DNA from: Prevotellaceae bacterium | GTDB taxonomy: Bacteria; Bacteroidota; Bacteroidia; Bacteroidales; Paludibacteraceae | NCBI GenBank assembly: GCA_031271815.1 | Contig: JAISVA010000027.1 | Location: 124,001-188,000, forward strand | DNA length: 64,000 nucleotides | Reading direction: 5' to 3' | In this document: piece by piece, positions 22,529 through 31,625 of the stretch | How the letters are laid out: every line of letters starts with the position of its first letter | How positions within the stretch are numbered: the stretch's first letter is position 1 | Made by a program: the position numbers and the translations under genes | The notes under the pieces: model-generated | Databases searched by the model: none | Told to the model about the DNA's origin: nothing | What the model saw: the letters and a program-made list of their open reading frames with translations, nothing else

Positions 22529-24934
22529 TTATTCAAACCAAACCTGCTCAATTGCGTCTTCTTCTATTTTTTCCTGCCTTTTACAATCGTAAAGCTGTTT
22601 TACCTGAAATTTCTCCGTTCTTGAATATCCCAGTGTCGAATCGTTGTATACCTTATTCATATATTTCCCGAAAATAGGAAGCGCGGTGGCTGAACCCTGT
22701 CCGCTTGCCAGGTTGTCGAAATGAATATCGCGGTCTTCGCCACCAACCCAAACGCCGGTGATCAGGTTCGGAACGAACCCGACAAACCAGCCGTCGGAGT
22801 TGTTTTGCGTGGTGCCCGTTTTCCCGGCAACCTCCGTTTCCCATTTCAAATGATAGGAAAACCGGCTGGAATACAAGCGTACACCGGTACCGCCGTTCAT
22901 CACGCCCCGCAGCATTGAAATCATCTTTTCGGCAGTCTCTTCGCTGAATATTTCGTTCATACGCGGTACGAAAGTGGCGATGACGTTTCCATTGTTATCT
23001 TCAATCCGGGTAACAAAAAGCGGTTCGATCTGAATCCCTTTATTGGCAAAAGCGGTATATGCCGCCACCATTTCGCCGACCGAAATCTCGGCAACTCCCA
23101 ACGAAAGGGAAGGAACGGCATCCAGCGAATTTTTTACGCCGAACGAATGGATCAGTTTAGCCAGTCCTTCCGGACTGTACTGATTGATGAGGTAAGCCGA
23201 AATCCAGTTGTTGGAAGTCTGCAAAGCACGTTTCAAAGTAATCATTTTTCCGACTTCCGCCTTTCCCGCCTCTCCGTAGGGCACGTTCCGGGGTTGCCAG
23301 ATTTGTCCGTCAGGAAGCGGTATTTGCGGCTGAATATTAGGTACTTCATCGCAAGGCGACATTCCGTGTTCCATCGCAAGAGTGTATAGGAACGGCTTGA
23401 TGGTCGAACCGACTTGCCGCCGTCCGGCTTTCGCCATATCATACTGAAAATAGTTGAAATCGCCGCCGCCAACGTATGCTTTTACGTATCCGTTGAACGG
23501 GTCCATCGACATAAATCCGGTACGCAGGAAAGATTTGTAATACCTGATTGAATCCATCGGAGTCATAATCGTATCCCGGCTGCCCTGCCACGAAAATACG
23601 GTCATAGAGGCAGGCGTATTAAACACTTTTTTTATCGTATCGGCACTGATTCCGGCTTTTTTCATTTTTAAGTAACGGTCGGACAAGCGCATCGAACGCG
23701 CCATAATCGAATCAACCTGGGCTTTGGAAGTCAAGTTGGAAAAAGGCGCTTTTGCAGCGTACCTCTCTCTACGTTTTTCGGTGAAGAAAAGCGGTTGCAG
23801 GTAACCTCCCAAATACTCTTTGACCGATTCTTCGGCGTATTGCTGCATACGGGAATCAATCGTGGTGTAAATTTTCAAGCCGTCCGTATAAAGGTTGTAG
23901 TTACTGCCGTCCGGCTTTTGATTCTTGTTGCACCAGCCATATAGCGGGTCTCGCTCCCATGCCAGCGAATCTTCGTAATATTTTTGGTGCATCCATTTCG
24001 GATATTTTTTTGGATCAGGCTTTTTGGCGCTCATTACTTGCCGCAGGTGTTCCCTGAAGTAAGGAGCAAGTCCCAGCTTATGGTCAACGCGCTGGTAGTT
24101 CAGCTCCAGTCCGAGATTTTGCAACGAATCAAGCTCGTTCGAAGTAATATATCCGGCTTTTTTCATCTGCTTCAGTACCACATTCCGCCGTCCGATGCAA
24201 CGGTCGTAGTTGACCAGTTTGCCTTCTTTGTTTTTTCTTACCGGATTATAGTAAGAAGGATTTTTACACATGCCGACTAACAGTGCAGCTTGTTCTATGG
24301 TCAATTTATCAGGGGTAGTATTGAAATAAACCTGCGCTGCCGATTTGATTCCAACAGCGTTGTTTAGAAAGTCAAACTTATTGAAATACATTGAGATAAT
24401 TTCATCTTTGGTATAATATTTCTCTAACTGTGCGGCAATTACCCATTCGATTGGCTTTTGCAATGCGCGTTCGGCAAAACCTGCATTAAGACGGGCGCTG
24501 TCTTCCCAAGTGAAGTAAAGTTTAGCTAATTGCTGTGAGATCGTACTGCCTCCACCCGCGTTGTCCTGACGTAAGATGCCTGTTTTGATAAGCGCGCGGA
24601 AAAACGATTTGCTGTCTATTCCCGAATGATTCCGGTAGCGGACATCTTCGGTAGCAGTCAGCGCATTGACAAGGTATGGCGATAAATCTTTAAAAGGGAC
24701 ATAAACACGATTTTCTTTGCTTAGAAAATAGCGTCCCAATACCTTCATATCGCCGGAGTATATCTCGGACGCAAATTTATTTTTCGGATTTTGAAGCTCT
24801 TCAACGGGCGGCAAATAGCCGATTTTCCCGTTTGCAATCAACAAAAATACGCCAAATACAGCAGCAATTCCCAATAAAAATAATGTCCAGAATATGATTA
24901 AAAGTCTTATTGTCAAATTTTTCTTTTTTGCCAT
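22529..24934 (-). CDS. Bifunctional penicillin-binding protein 1A (transglycosylase/transpeptidase)
   Basis: 801 residues from the ATG at 24934. An upstream in-frame ATG (24991) would add residues ahead of the natural MAKKKNLTIRLL start. One N-terminal membrane helix (about 9-33) is followed by the GT51 domain: ATEDVRYRNHSG with catalytic Glu96, and GGSTISQQLAKL. The transpeptidase domain has SxxK in VGSTIKPF, an SNN motif and AGKTGTTQNNSDGWFVGF. It polymerises and cross-links peptidoglycan outside the inner membrane. No sign of inactivation is seen. Downstream comes the oxoamine synthase gene on the same strand. Confidence 0.93.
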   Translation of the reverse strand: MAKKKNLTIRLLIIFWTLFLLGIAAVFGVFLLIANGKIGYLPPVEELQNPKNKFASEIYSGDMKVLGRYFLSKENRVYVPFKDLSPYLVNALTATEDVRYRNHSGIDSKSFFRALIKTGILRQDNAGGGSTISQQLAKLYFTWEDSARLNAGFAERALQKPIEWVIAAQLEKYYTKDEIISMYFNKFDFLNNAVGIKSAAQVYFNTTPDKLTIEQAALLVGMCKNPSYYNPVRKNKEGKLVNYDRCIGRRNVVLKQMKKAGYITSNELDSLQNLGLELNYQRVDHKLGLAPYFREHLRQVMSAKKPDPKKYPKWMHQKYYEDSLAWERDPLYGWCNKNQKPDGSNYNLYTDGLKIYTTIDSRMQQYAEESVKEYLGGYLQPLFFTEKRRERYAAKAPFSNLTSKAQVDSIMARSMRLSDRYLKMKKAGISADTIKKVFNTPASMTVFSWQGSRDTIMTPMDSIRYYKSFLRTGFMSMDPFNGYVKAYVGGGDFNYFQYDMAKAGRRQVGSTIKPFLYTLAMEHGMSPCDEVPNIQPQIPLPDGQIWQPRNVPYGEAGKAEVGKMITLKRALQTSNNWISAYLINQYSPEGLAKLIHSFGVKNSLDAVPSLSLGVAEISVGEMVAAYTAFANKGIQIEPLFVTRIEDNNGNVIATFVPRMNEIFSEETAEKMISMLRGVMNGGTGVRLYSSRFSYHLKWETEVAGKTGTTQNNSDGWFVGFVPNLITGVWVGGEDRDIHFDNLASGQGSATALPIFGKYMNKVYNDSTLGYSRTEKFQVKQLYDCKRQEKIEEDAIEQVWFE

Positions 24935-25697
24935 TACCGAGAAGATTAAAATTACTATACAAAAATAGTCTTTTTTATTGGTATTGCGCAATTAAGTAAT
25001 AAAAAGAATTTTATGTTGTTGAAAAATCCCGTTCGCCTGGATTTGAAAAAAATCAGACACTTATCCGCAAAACTCCCACCAACCCCCTAAAGAGGCTGGG
25101 CTGTTAAGTTATTTTATAATTCTTTTGTTTTCAGACAATTGTATTTAATCCTGTAGAGATTTGCGTTCGGTAGAAAAGTTGAGCTAAAGTCCCATTTAAG
25201 GGATTCGGGGATAATATGCGGATAATCATTAAAAATTATCACAATAGATTGAATCCGTTTAACAATTATAAGCTGCCATGACAAAAAAGCAGGAAGAGGC
25301 TTTCAATGCAGCCGGAAAATTGAAACCTTTGATTAGCTGCCGGTTTGAGGGCAGCCGGTTGAAGTAAACCAGCTCATTTTTATCAAATACAATGAATTTT
25401 ATCAGTGGCCGTCTTAAACGTTCACGAATTACGTGAATTAACACAAATTGTTTTTTTGTAGAAAATTATTATTAATTACGCATAAATTAACATTAAATTT
25501 ATCTGTTTGAACTGATAAGTAGATTAATGCCTTATAAGGTATATAATTTATTTATGCAAACACGTATAAAATACTTGTTTTATGTTTTTATTTTAATAAT
25601 TTTGTAAATTAAATGATTGTTATATTGTAAATAATTTATATATAATTGATTGATATATAAAGCATAAGATTAGAATAAAAGAAATAAATAAACATTT
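24935..25697. other. Long AT-rich intergenic region
   Basis: Nothing coding is convincing between PBP1A and the candidate small RNA. Around 25410-25445 there is a short palindromic cacgaattacgtgaatt motif, similar to the acacgaattaac at 59167-59179; such motifs recur between genes of this phylum. A 61-codon minus-strand frame at 25259-25444 has no signal or recognisable domain. Confidence 0.4.
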
Positions 25698-25768
25698 AAT
25701 AAAAAATCCGCACCGGCGCGATCACACCGGTACGGAATAAAAAAGAAAGGAGGTGTCCCCCCATATCT
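25698..25768 (-). ncRNA. Candidate small RNA with 16S 3'-end-like sequence and intrinsic terminator
   Basis: On the minus strand a TATCTTTG box (25774-25781) is followed by a short segment GGGGGGACACCTCCTTTCT, then a GC-rich hairpin (25708-25735, CCGTACCGGTG paired with CGCCGGTGCGG) and a run of T (25701-25706). The segment ACACCTCCTTTCT matches the 3' end of Bacteroidota 16S rRNA, the anti-Shine-Dalgarno region, as I remember it. The predicted transcript is about 70 bases with no ORF. It may belong to a known Bacteroidales sRNA family, which I could not test. Confidence 0.5.
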
Positions 25769-25900
25769 AATTGCAAAGATACAGTTTTTTGTATACTTGT
25801 GTTCTAAAAGTTAGAATTTTTGTATATAGGGTTTAGTATCGCCTTATCGCCCAAGGATACTGATTTAAATATTTTATTTTAAAAATTAAATTTACTAATT

Positions 25901-28900
25901 ATGAACATTAATAAATTACAGATAATTAGAATGTTGTGGATAGCCGTAATGATGGGACTGTCCGTAACGGGCGTGTTTGCGCAGCAAAACTCCGAAGTTC
26001 CTAAAGGTCAGTTCCTTGATGCTCGTACATCTACACAGTCTTACATAAAAATAAATGATGTGTATTCTGCTGACGCATCCAAGTTATTGACCGAATGGAC
26101 AAGTAACGGTTTTTCTTTGCAAACAGTTAATGGTAAGGCATTGTACACAACAGGGCAATATGCCGCAAATGTACAATACTATGCAACGAGTACAGAAATC
26201 AAACTACCGGAAGTCGTAGGAGATGAAAAATTGATTCTTCAGATTGAAGAGTTTTTCAAGACCGAAACGAAGTATGATAACATGTATGTAAAGATTAGTG
26301 CCGATAACGGGCAATCTTGGCGACCGTTATCAAGAGCAAGCGGTAACAGTGATTGGAGAAGTAACTATATGGATATTACGGCTTATTCAAATAAAGCAGT
26401 TATCATTTCTTTATCATTTTCATCCGATGATAGCATTGAGAGCGAAGGCTGGAGTGTAGCCGATATAAACATTTATACTGCTAATTCAACTAATCAGCCT
26501 GTTCAAAAAGCGCAACTGCGTAGCATTGCTGCAAATCTGATTGAAACAATAGAAATTGTCAATGTGCATACGGAAGATTACCCTGAAACCGTATTTATTG
26601 ATTTTCTGCCCAAAGATATCAATGGAGATGTAATTCCGGGGTTGGACAGAAGCGATTTTAGAATATTCAATGATAACACAGAAGACGGTACTGATTGTAA
26701 AGAGCTTTACATGGCAAATTATTCTGCAAATCCGGCAATTGATATTGTATTTTTGATGGATAACAGCGGAAGTATGTATGACGACCAGCAAAATGTTGCC
26801 AACAACCTCGTTGCAATGATTAATAACCTGCATTCATCAGGTTATGATGCCCGGTTGGCATTAGTACGTTTTGGACAAGGGGCAAATGGAGGAAATCCCA
26901 TTGTCGAACCAAATCCAAGTCTTCCAACATCTGCATTTTTTTACAATACGAGTGATTTTATTAACTTTTGGAATGCGAAAAATACAGATGATGGAGGGTA
27001 TGAACCTGGATATTTGGTAATGAAAAATGCAGCAGAGTCTTCATTAATACAATTCAGGGATTATGCGGAGAAAATATTTGTAATGATTACCGATGAAAAT
27101 GTTACTTGTTTTGGAAATAGTAGTTCTGTCTCAATGCAAGACGCTATAAACGCATTACAACTCAAAGGAATACGCTTATTTACAATAGAAACCGACGAGG
27201 CATGTTCTTATAATGATTATTATCCGGTTTGTAATGCAACTAATGGAGAGTATTATCCAGATATTCAATCTGATTTCAGTACTATTTTCTCTAATTTGGT
27301 GAGCATTGTTTCAAGCAAATATACCCTTCGTTTTTGCCCTCCTTCCACTACAACACAAGGTGGTTGTATCCCGTTAAGACTGGAAACTACAAAAACCCCC
27401 GTTGTGAGTGCTTCTACCTGTTATACTCCGACTCCTTTGCCTCGCTTGGTGCGCAATTTGCAAACTCAAGCTTTAGATGGAATGCAAAGAGATGAAAACC
27501 AGTCTATTCCCTTGGGAGTCGAGGTGTTGAATGCAGATCCAAATGATATTACAGGTGTAAAAGTATATTATCGGAAAATAGGAGTACCAAGTGATAGAAA
27601 CACTGTTCTTTTTGAATCATATTCTATGCAAAGAAGTGGTGCAACTACTTTCTATTATACTATTCCGGCTAATAAGGTACAACGTCATTCTATAGAATAC
27701 TATTTTGTGGCTCAATTTGTAAATGGAACGGAGGTTAGTTCGCCAACCGAAACACAAGAATACTTTGCATGGACTATTCCTATTAAGCCCAATTATGCTC
27801 CCAATATCACAAATGTAGTCGCCCCTGCTCAAAGCTACCCCTGCCAAGATATTACAGTTAGCGCAACCATTACCGATAATACGAATTACTTAGCAAAACA
27901 AGTGCTGTATTATAAAACAAATCAAGCTCCGAGTGTCTGGATGTTTACAACCATGACACCTACAGGAATATCAAATGAGTTTAGAGCAACTATACCAGCC
28001 CAAAATATGCAGACAACAGGTGTATCTTATTACATTTTAGCCGAAGACGATTACGGTACACAAAGTTGGTATGGAACTCCAGAAGCGCCTATGGTTGTTA
28101 CTCCAATGTTAACTCCAATTGCAAGTACAGGAGCTTCCATGACGATAGCCGTATATGACATAAATAATATTGTTACACAATGTAGTCCTATGAGTGGTAA
28201 TGATGTATTAAAAGCATATTTTACTAATAGTTGTGGACAGTTGCAAGAAGCCGGATCGGGAATAGCGGATCCAAGTATACCATATATATCATTTCCAATT
28301 TATGCAAATTCGGGACAAGGATATAAAAATGGTTTTGACCCGAATGAAACGGTTTATTTCCGTTTAATACGCAATGGGAAATCATATGATTTAACAGGGA
28401 ATAATGTTGTTAAATTTAATCCGACACAACCGGGATTTATAATGGCACTTAGCGGTGTTGGAATTCCTCAGATTGAAGTAATAGGAAATGGTATGAATAT
28501 TTCTCCGGATGATATGATTCCTGACGCTAATGACAATACCGATTTTGGAAGCAGCTCCACCCCTGTAAATCGTACTTTTACTATCACGAATACAGGATGT
28601 GATGATTTAGTTGTAACTTCAATAGATGTAGATGATGCAGCCAATTTTCAAACGGTTAACTTGCAACAGGATGTGCATATTTATCCGGGAGGTAACCATA
28701 ACTTTACGGTTACCTATAATGGAACGGCAACAGCAACGGCAATTGTATCTATTGGGAACAACAGTATAAACCCTTTCAATTTTGCCGTAAAAGGAACTAA
28801 AACCGGTGGAGGACCTGTGAATTGTGGTATATCCGTATATCCCAATCCAATGACTTCTACTGATTACGGAGGAATTGTTGCATTCGATTTGGGAGTTGCC

Positions 28901-29092
28901 TCAACTGTGTCGGTTTTGGTAATAGATCTAACAACGGGACAAACAAGACAAGTTATAGTTAATTCAGTATATCTTGCCGCCGGACGGTATAATTACTATA
29001 TAAGTAAATATAATTTGCTGCCGGGAGTGTATCTCGCAGTGGTAGATATTAATGGTAGTGTCTGTTCTCAGCAATTTTTAGTTACTCCATAA
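25901..29092 (+). CDS. Large secreted von Willebrand factor A protein with T9SS-like C-terminus
   Basis: 1063 residues. Signal peptide ends near VFAQ (27). Residues 40-195 resemble a jelly-roll adhesion domain (YVKISADNGQSWRPLSR). About 225-470 is a VWA domain with the MIDAS motif DNSGS (287-291) and LVRFG / ITDEN strands. Ig- or Fn3-like domains (about 500-740) follow, then an ASH-like stretch (NRTFTITNTGCDDLVVTS). The final segment has VYPNP and LLPGVYLAVVDINGS...FLV, typical of type IX secretion signals. It is likely a cell-surface adhesin. It begins a three-gene run of secreted proteins and is AT-rich. Confidence 0.75.
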   Translation: MNINKLQIIRMLWIAVMMGLSVTGVFAQQNSEVPKGQFLDARTSTQSYIKINDVYSADASKLLTEWTSNGFSLQTVNGKALYTTGQYAANVQYYATSTEIKLPEVVGDEKLILQIEEFFKTETKYDNMYVKISADNGQSWRPLSRASGNSDWRSNYMDITAYSNKAVIISLSFSSDDSIESEGWSVADINIYTANSTNQPVQKAQLRSIAANLIETIEIVNVHTEDYPETVFIDFLPKDINGDVIPGLDRSDFRIFNDNTEDGTDCKELYMANYSANPAIDIVFLMDNSGSMYDDQQNVANNLVAMINNLHSSGYDARLALVRFGQGANGGNPIVEPNPSLPTSAFFYNTSDFINFWNAKNTDDGGYEPGYLVMKNAAESSLIQFRDYAEKIFVMITDENVTCFGNSSSVSMQDAINALQLKGIRLFTIETDEACSYNDYYPVCNATNGEYYPDIQSDFSTIFSNLVSIVSSKYTLRFCPPSTTTQGGCIPLRLETTKTPVVSASTCYTPTPLPRLVRNLQTQALDGMQRDENQSIPLGVEVLNADPNDITGVKVYYRKIGVPSDRNTVLFESYSMQRSGATTFYYTIPANKVQRHSIEYYFVAQFVNGTEVSSPTETQEYFAWTIPIKPNYAPNITNVVAPAQSYPCQDITVSATITDNTNYLAKQVLYYKTNQAPSVWMFTTMTPTGISNEFRATIPAQNMQTTGVSYYILAEDDYGTQSWYGTPEAPMVVTPMLTPIASTGASMTIAVYDINNIVTQCSPMSGNDVLKAYFTNSCGQLQEAGSGIADPSIPYISFPIYANSGQGYKNGFDPNETVYFRLIRNGKSYDLTGNNVVKFNPTQPGFIMALSGVGIPQIEVIGNGMNISPDDMIPDANDNTDFGSSSTPVNRTFTITNTGCDDLVVTSIDVDDAANFQTVNLQQDVHIYPGGNHNFTVTYNGTATATAIVSIGNNSINPFNFAVKGTKTGGGPVNCGISVYPNPMTSTDYGGIVAFDLGVASTVSVLVIDLTTGQTRQVIVNSVYLAAGRYNYYISKYNLLPGVYLAVVDINGSVCSQQFLVTP

Positions 29093-29098
29093 TTTTAT

Positions 29099-29139
29099 AA
29101 TCCCAATCCTGATATTTTATATCAGGATTGGGATTTTTT
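29099..29139 (+). terminator. Intrinsic terminator after the VWA gene
   Basis: AATCCCAATCCTGATA (29099-29114) pairs perfectly with 29120-29135 across a 5-base loop, and a run of T follows to 29139. Confidence 0.8.
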
Positions 29140-29161
29140 ACTTTTTTAATACATAAAAGCT

Positions 29162-31540
29162 ATGAACACAATAAAATACATTTCACTGATAATTACTTTT
29201 TGTTTAATAAGTAGTTATGTACAGGCAGAAGTTATTCCTGCACAAGAATTTGAAGGTCTGCGAATTTTTTACAGAAGCCTTACCAATACGGATAAAGATA
29301 ATTTGCTTACCAGGTGGGATACATTAAGGACGGATAACGATGTATCCGGCTGGAGAGGCATTACGGTAGAAAACGGACATATAACAGCAATAGATGTATC
29401 CGGTATCGGCTTGGAAGCCGATTATTCGCAGTACAACAGGGATTGCTTTGTCTATTTTACGAAACTCAAAACATTGAATTTATCAAATAATTACTTTAAA
29501 GGCAGCTTTCCTTTTCTCACATTTGGTCAGGGCTCAACACATATATCCGCCATGACGGATTTGGAATATTTAATTATTGACAACAATGAATTTACAGATT
29601 GTTTAGGTATTCCCGACGAGTGTGATAAGCTAAAAATAATAAATGCCGAAAATAATAAGTTCAGTTGTTTTTATGGTAATGGAAACTTTATAGAAGAAAT
29701 AAACCTGAGAAACAACAATATTTTTCATCAGAATTTTATGCCTGTATATTTTTATAAAGAAGACAGCATTGAAATTACATTGAGAAACATAGATGTGAGA
29801 GGGAATAAGTTGAATTTTGGCAATTTATGGATGTTTGCCAATCCTCAAACGATAGAATGTACACGATATGTATTAGATGAAGAAACGGGCTACTATCATA
29901 CCGAATCGTTTTGGGATTGTGTAGAGGATATTTATCGCAATCCTCAAATTGAAATTCTTTTATCACCACAGGATTCGGTTGAGATGACAGCTTCGGTTCC
30001 CAACAAAAAAATCCGTACAAGCGTGGGGCGTTCCGTTTTTGTGCAGGTGCCCGATGTGGGGCACCATAATGACGGTTTGTGGTCTTCCTATCCCGAAATT
30101 ATCGACAGCCTCTCTTTTCAATGGTACCGGAATGATATTGCACTTGAAGCAGATACTTTTCCCGACTTAACGATAAATAGTATTACCGGTGAGGATTTTG
30201 GCAGATATTACTGTGAAATAAGAAGTAAAGCAACATTGTTACAGGAATTGGTTCTATATACACAATCAATCGAAATATCCGATGAAGAAAATCTGCCTCC
30301 GGTACTGACAATATCCAATAGCGTACAACAACCGCAACGAATAAAAAAAGGAACAACTTCATTGCCGGTACAATTACAAATAACAGATGACTTACCCTTA
30401 ACGGCAGGAAGTTCAGCATTTATTTCCCAACCACTAAACCATTTGGAATTTTTGGGTAGCCTTTCTTCCGTTCAAGTGCGAGATACTTCTACCACTTTTC
30501 TTGGAAAGGATTCTTTGCAGATAACTTACTGCGATTACGAAGGTGCCTGCGATTCTATCCGGCTCTATTATATTGTTTACGATGATTTGCTTCCTCCTCC
30601 GTTTGACAGCATACAGGCAATCCCCAATGGAAGTATGATTATACAATGTGATACTGCATTTTATAACACGTATTTGGAAAAACCGGAAAATTATTATGTT
30701 TTGGTAATGACAAATCCAAGTCCGGTAGGTAATGGAAATTATACTCAAATAGATTCCGTTGCAGTTACAAGCAGTGAAAACCGGTTGATAATAAACATTC
30801 CCGAAAATACGCAGGAATATGCGTTACAGCTGCGCTTATATGCGCAAAACAGCAATCAATCGTCAGCCTATCCTTCAATTATCAATATTCCTATGCCTGC
30901 GATTCCAGATTCGGACTTAGCAGTTTCGGGAGATTCTACGGGAGTTACTTTATCTTGGACTTTAACAAGCAGTGCAACATCTTATATGTTAACAAATCAC
31001 AATGTCATTTATCGCAGCGTGGATGGTGGGGAGTTTATTCCGATAAACAGCTTTACCGGTTTCAACCAAACTTCTTTTGTTGATTATGCGGTAGAATCGG
31101 GACACCGCTATAGTTATAAGTTAGTAAAAAAAGCTTTAGCTTTGGGCTCTTCCATACAAATAGAATTACCTTACCTTGAAAGCAATATTGCTGAAATATT
31201 TGTAGGAGAACTTTCCGGAACATTGTTGAACACTACCTTTGCGGTAGCAGGGCAAAAGCAAAGCACTACCCACAACCAGTGTAACATGGTAATTGTACCC
31301 AATCCGATGCCAAGCTACGGAAGCAATGTTTCCTTTACACTGAACAGTCAGAGCACGGTTACCGGAAAAGTTTATACCACGCAGGGAGTGCTTGTGCAAA
31401 CCTTTTTCGGACCGCTCACTATGGGTGCCGGACCGCATTCCATGTATCTTCAGCCTACTAATTTAACTTCAGGGCGAAGTTATATTATTACCATTGAAAC
31501 CAATGTGGGAGTATGTGCCGGTACATTTATGATGCAATAA
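29162..31540 (+). CDS. Secreted LRR / Ig-like surface protein with T9SS-like C-terminus
   Basis: 792 residues. Signal peptide ends near VQAE (about 22). Residues 25-110 carry an EFEGLRIFYRSLTNTDKDNL segment typical of Bacteroidota LRR proteins. About 100-230 holds leucine-rich repeats (LKTLNLSNNYFKGSFPFL, LEYLIIDNNEF). About 270-380 contains an Ig-like region (LSFQWYRNDIALEADTF, GRYYCEI). Fibronectin-like beta modules follow. The C-terminus has VIVPNPMPSYGSN and a YIITIETNVG...TFMMQ end, a T9SS-type sorting signal. No catalytic site is seen; adhesion or surface display is inferred. It sits between the VWA and propeller-type genes in the same direction. Confidence 0.7.
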   Translation: MNTIKYISLIITFCLISSYVQAEVIPAQEFEGLRIFYRSLTNTDKDNLLTRWDTLRTDNDVSGWRGITVENGHITAIDVSGIGLEADYSQYNRDCFVYFTKLKTLNLSNNYFKGSFPFLTFGQGSTHISAMTDLEYLIIDNNEFTDCLGIPDECDKLKIINAENNKFSCFYGNGNFIEEINLRNNNIFHQNFMPVYFYKEDSIEITLRNIDVRGNKLNFGNLWMFANPQTIECTRYVLDEETGYYHTESFWDCVEDIYRNPQIEILLSPQDSVEMTASVPNKKIRTSVGRSVFVQVPDVGHHNDGLWSSYPEIIDSLSFQWYRNDIALEADTFPDLTINSITGEDFGRYYCEIRSKATLLQELVLYTQSIEISDEENLPPVLTISNSVQQPQRIKKGTTSLPVQLQITDDLPLTAGSSAFISQPLNHLEFLGSLSSVQVRDTSTTFLGKDSLQITYCDYEGACDSIRLYYIVYDDLLPPPFDSIQAIPNGSMIIQCDTAFYNTYLEKPENYYVLVMTNPSPVGNGNYTQIDSVAVTSSENRLIINIPENTQEYALQLRLYAQNSNQSSAYPSIINIPMPAIPDSDLAVSGDSTGVTLSWTLTSSATSYMLTNHNVIYRSVDGGEFIPINSFTGFNQTSFVDYAVESGHRYSYKLVKKALALGSSIQIELPYLESNIAEIFVGELSGTLLNTTFAVAGQKQSTTHNQCNMVIVPNPMPSYGSNVSFTLNSQSTVTGKVYTTQGVLVQTFFGPLTMGAGPHSMYLQPTNLTSGRSYIITIETNVGVCAGTFMMQ

Positions 31541-31554
31541 ACTAATATGCAACC

Positions 31555-31600
31555 AAGGAAGCTGTTCTTATTGTCTGTCAATAGACAGCTTCCTTTTTTT
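31555..31600 (+). terminator. Intrinsic terminator
   Basis: GGAAGCTGT (31557-31565) pairs with ACAGCTTCC (31585-31593) and is followed by seven T residues. It separates the LRR gene from the next secreted-protein gene. Confidence 0.75.
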
Positions 31601-31625
31601 AATGTTACATTAAAAATTTACTTCA

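Noticed and set aside
25259..25444. Short minus-strand frame in the intergenic region
   Set aside because: No signal, domain or suitable start; the region looks non-coding.
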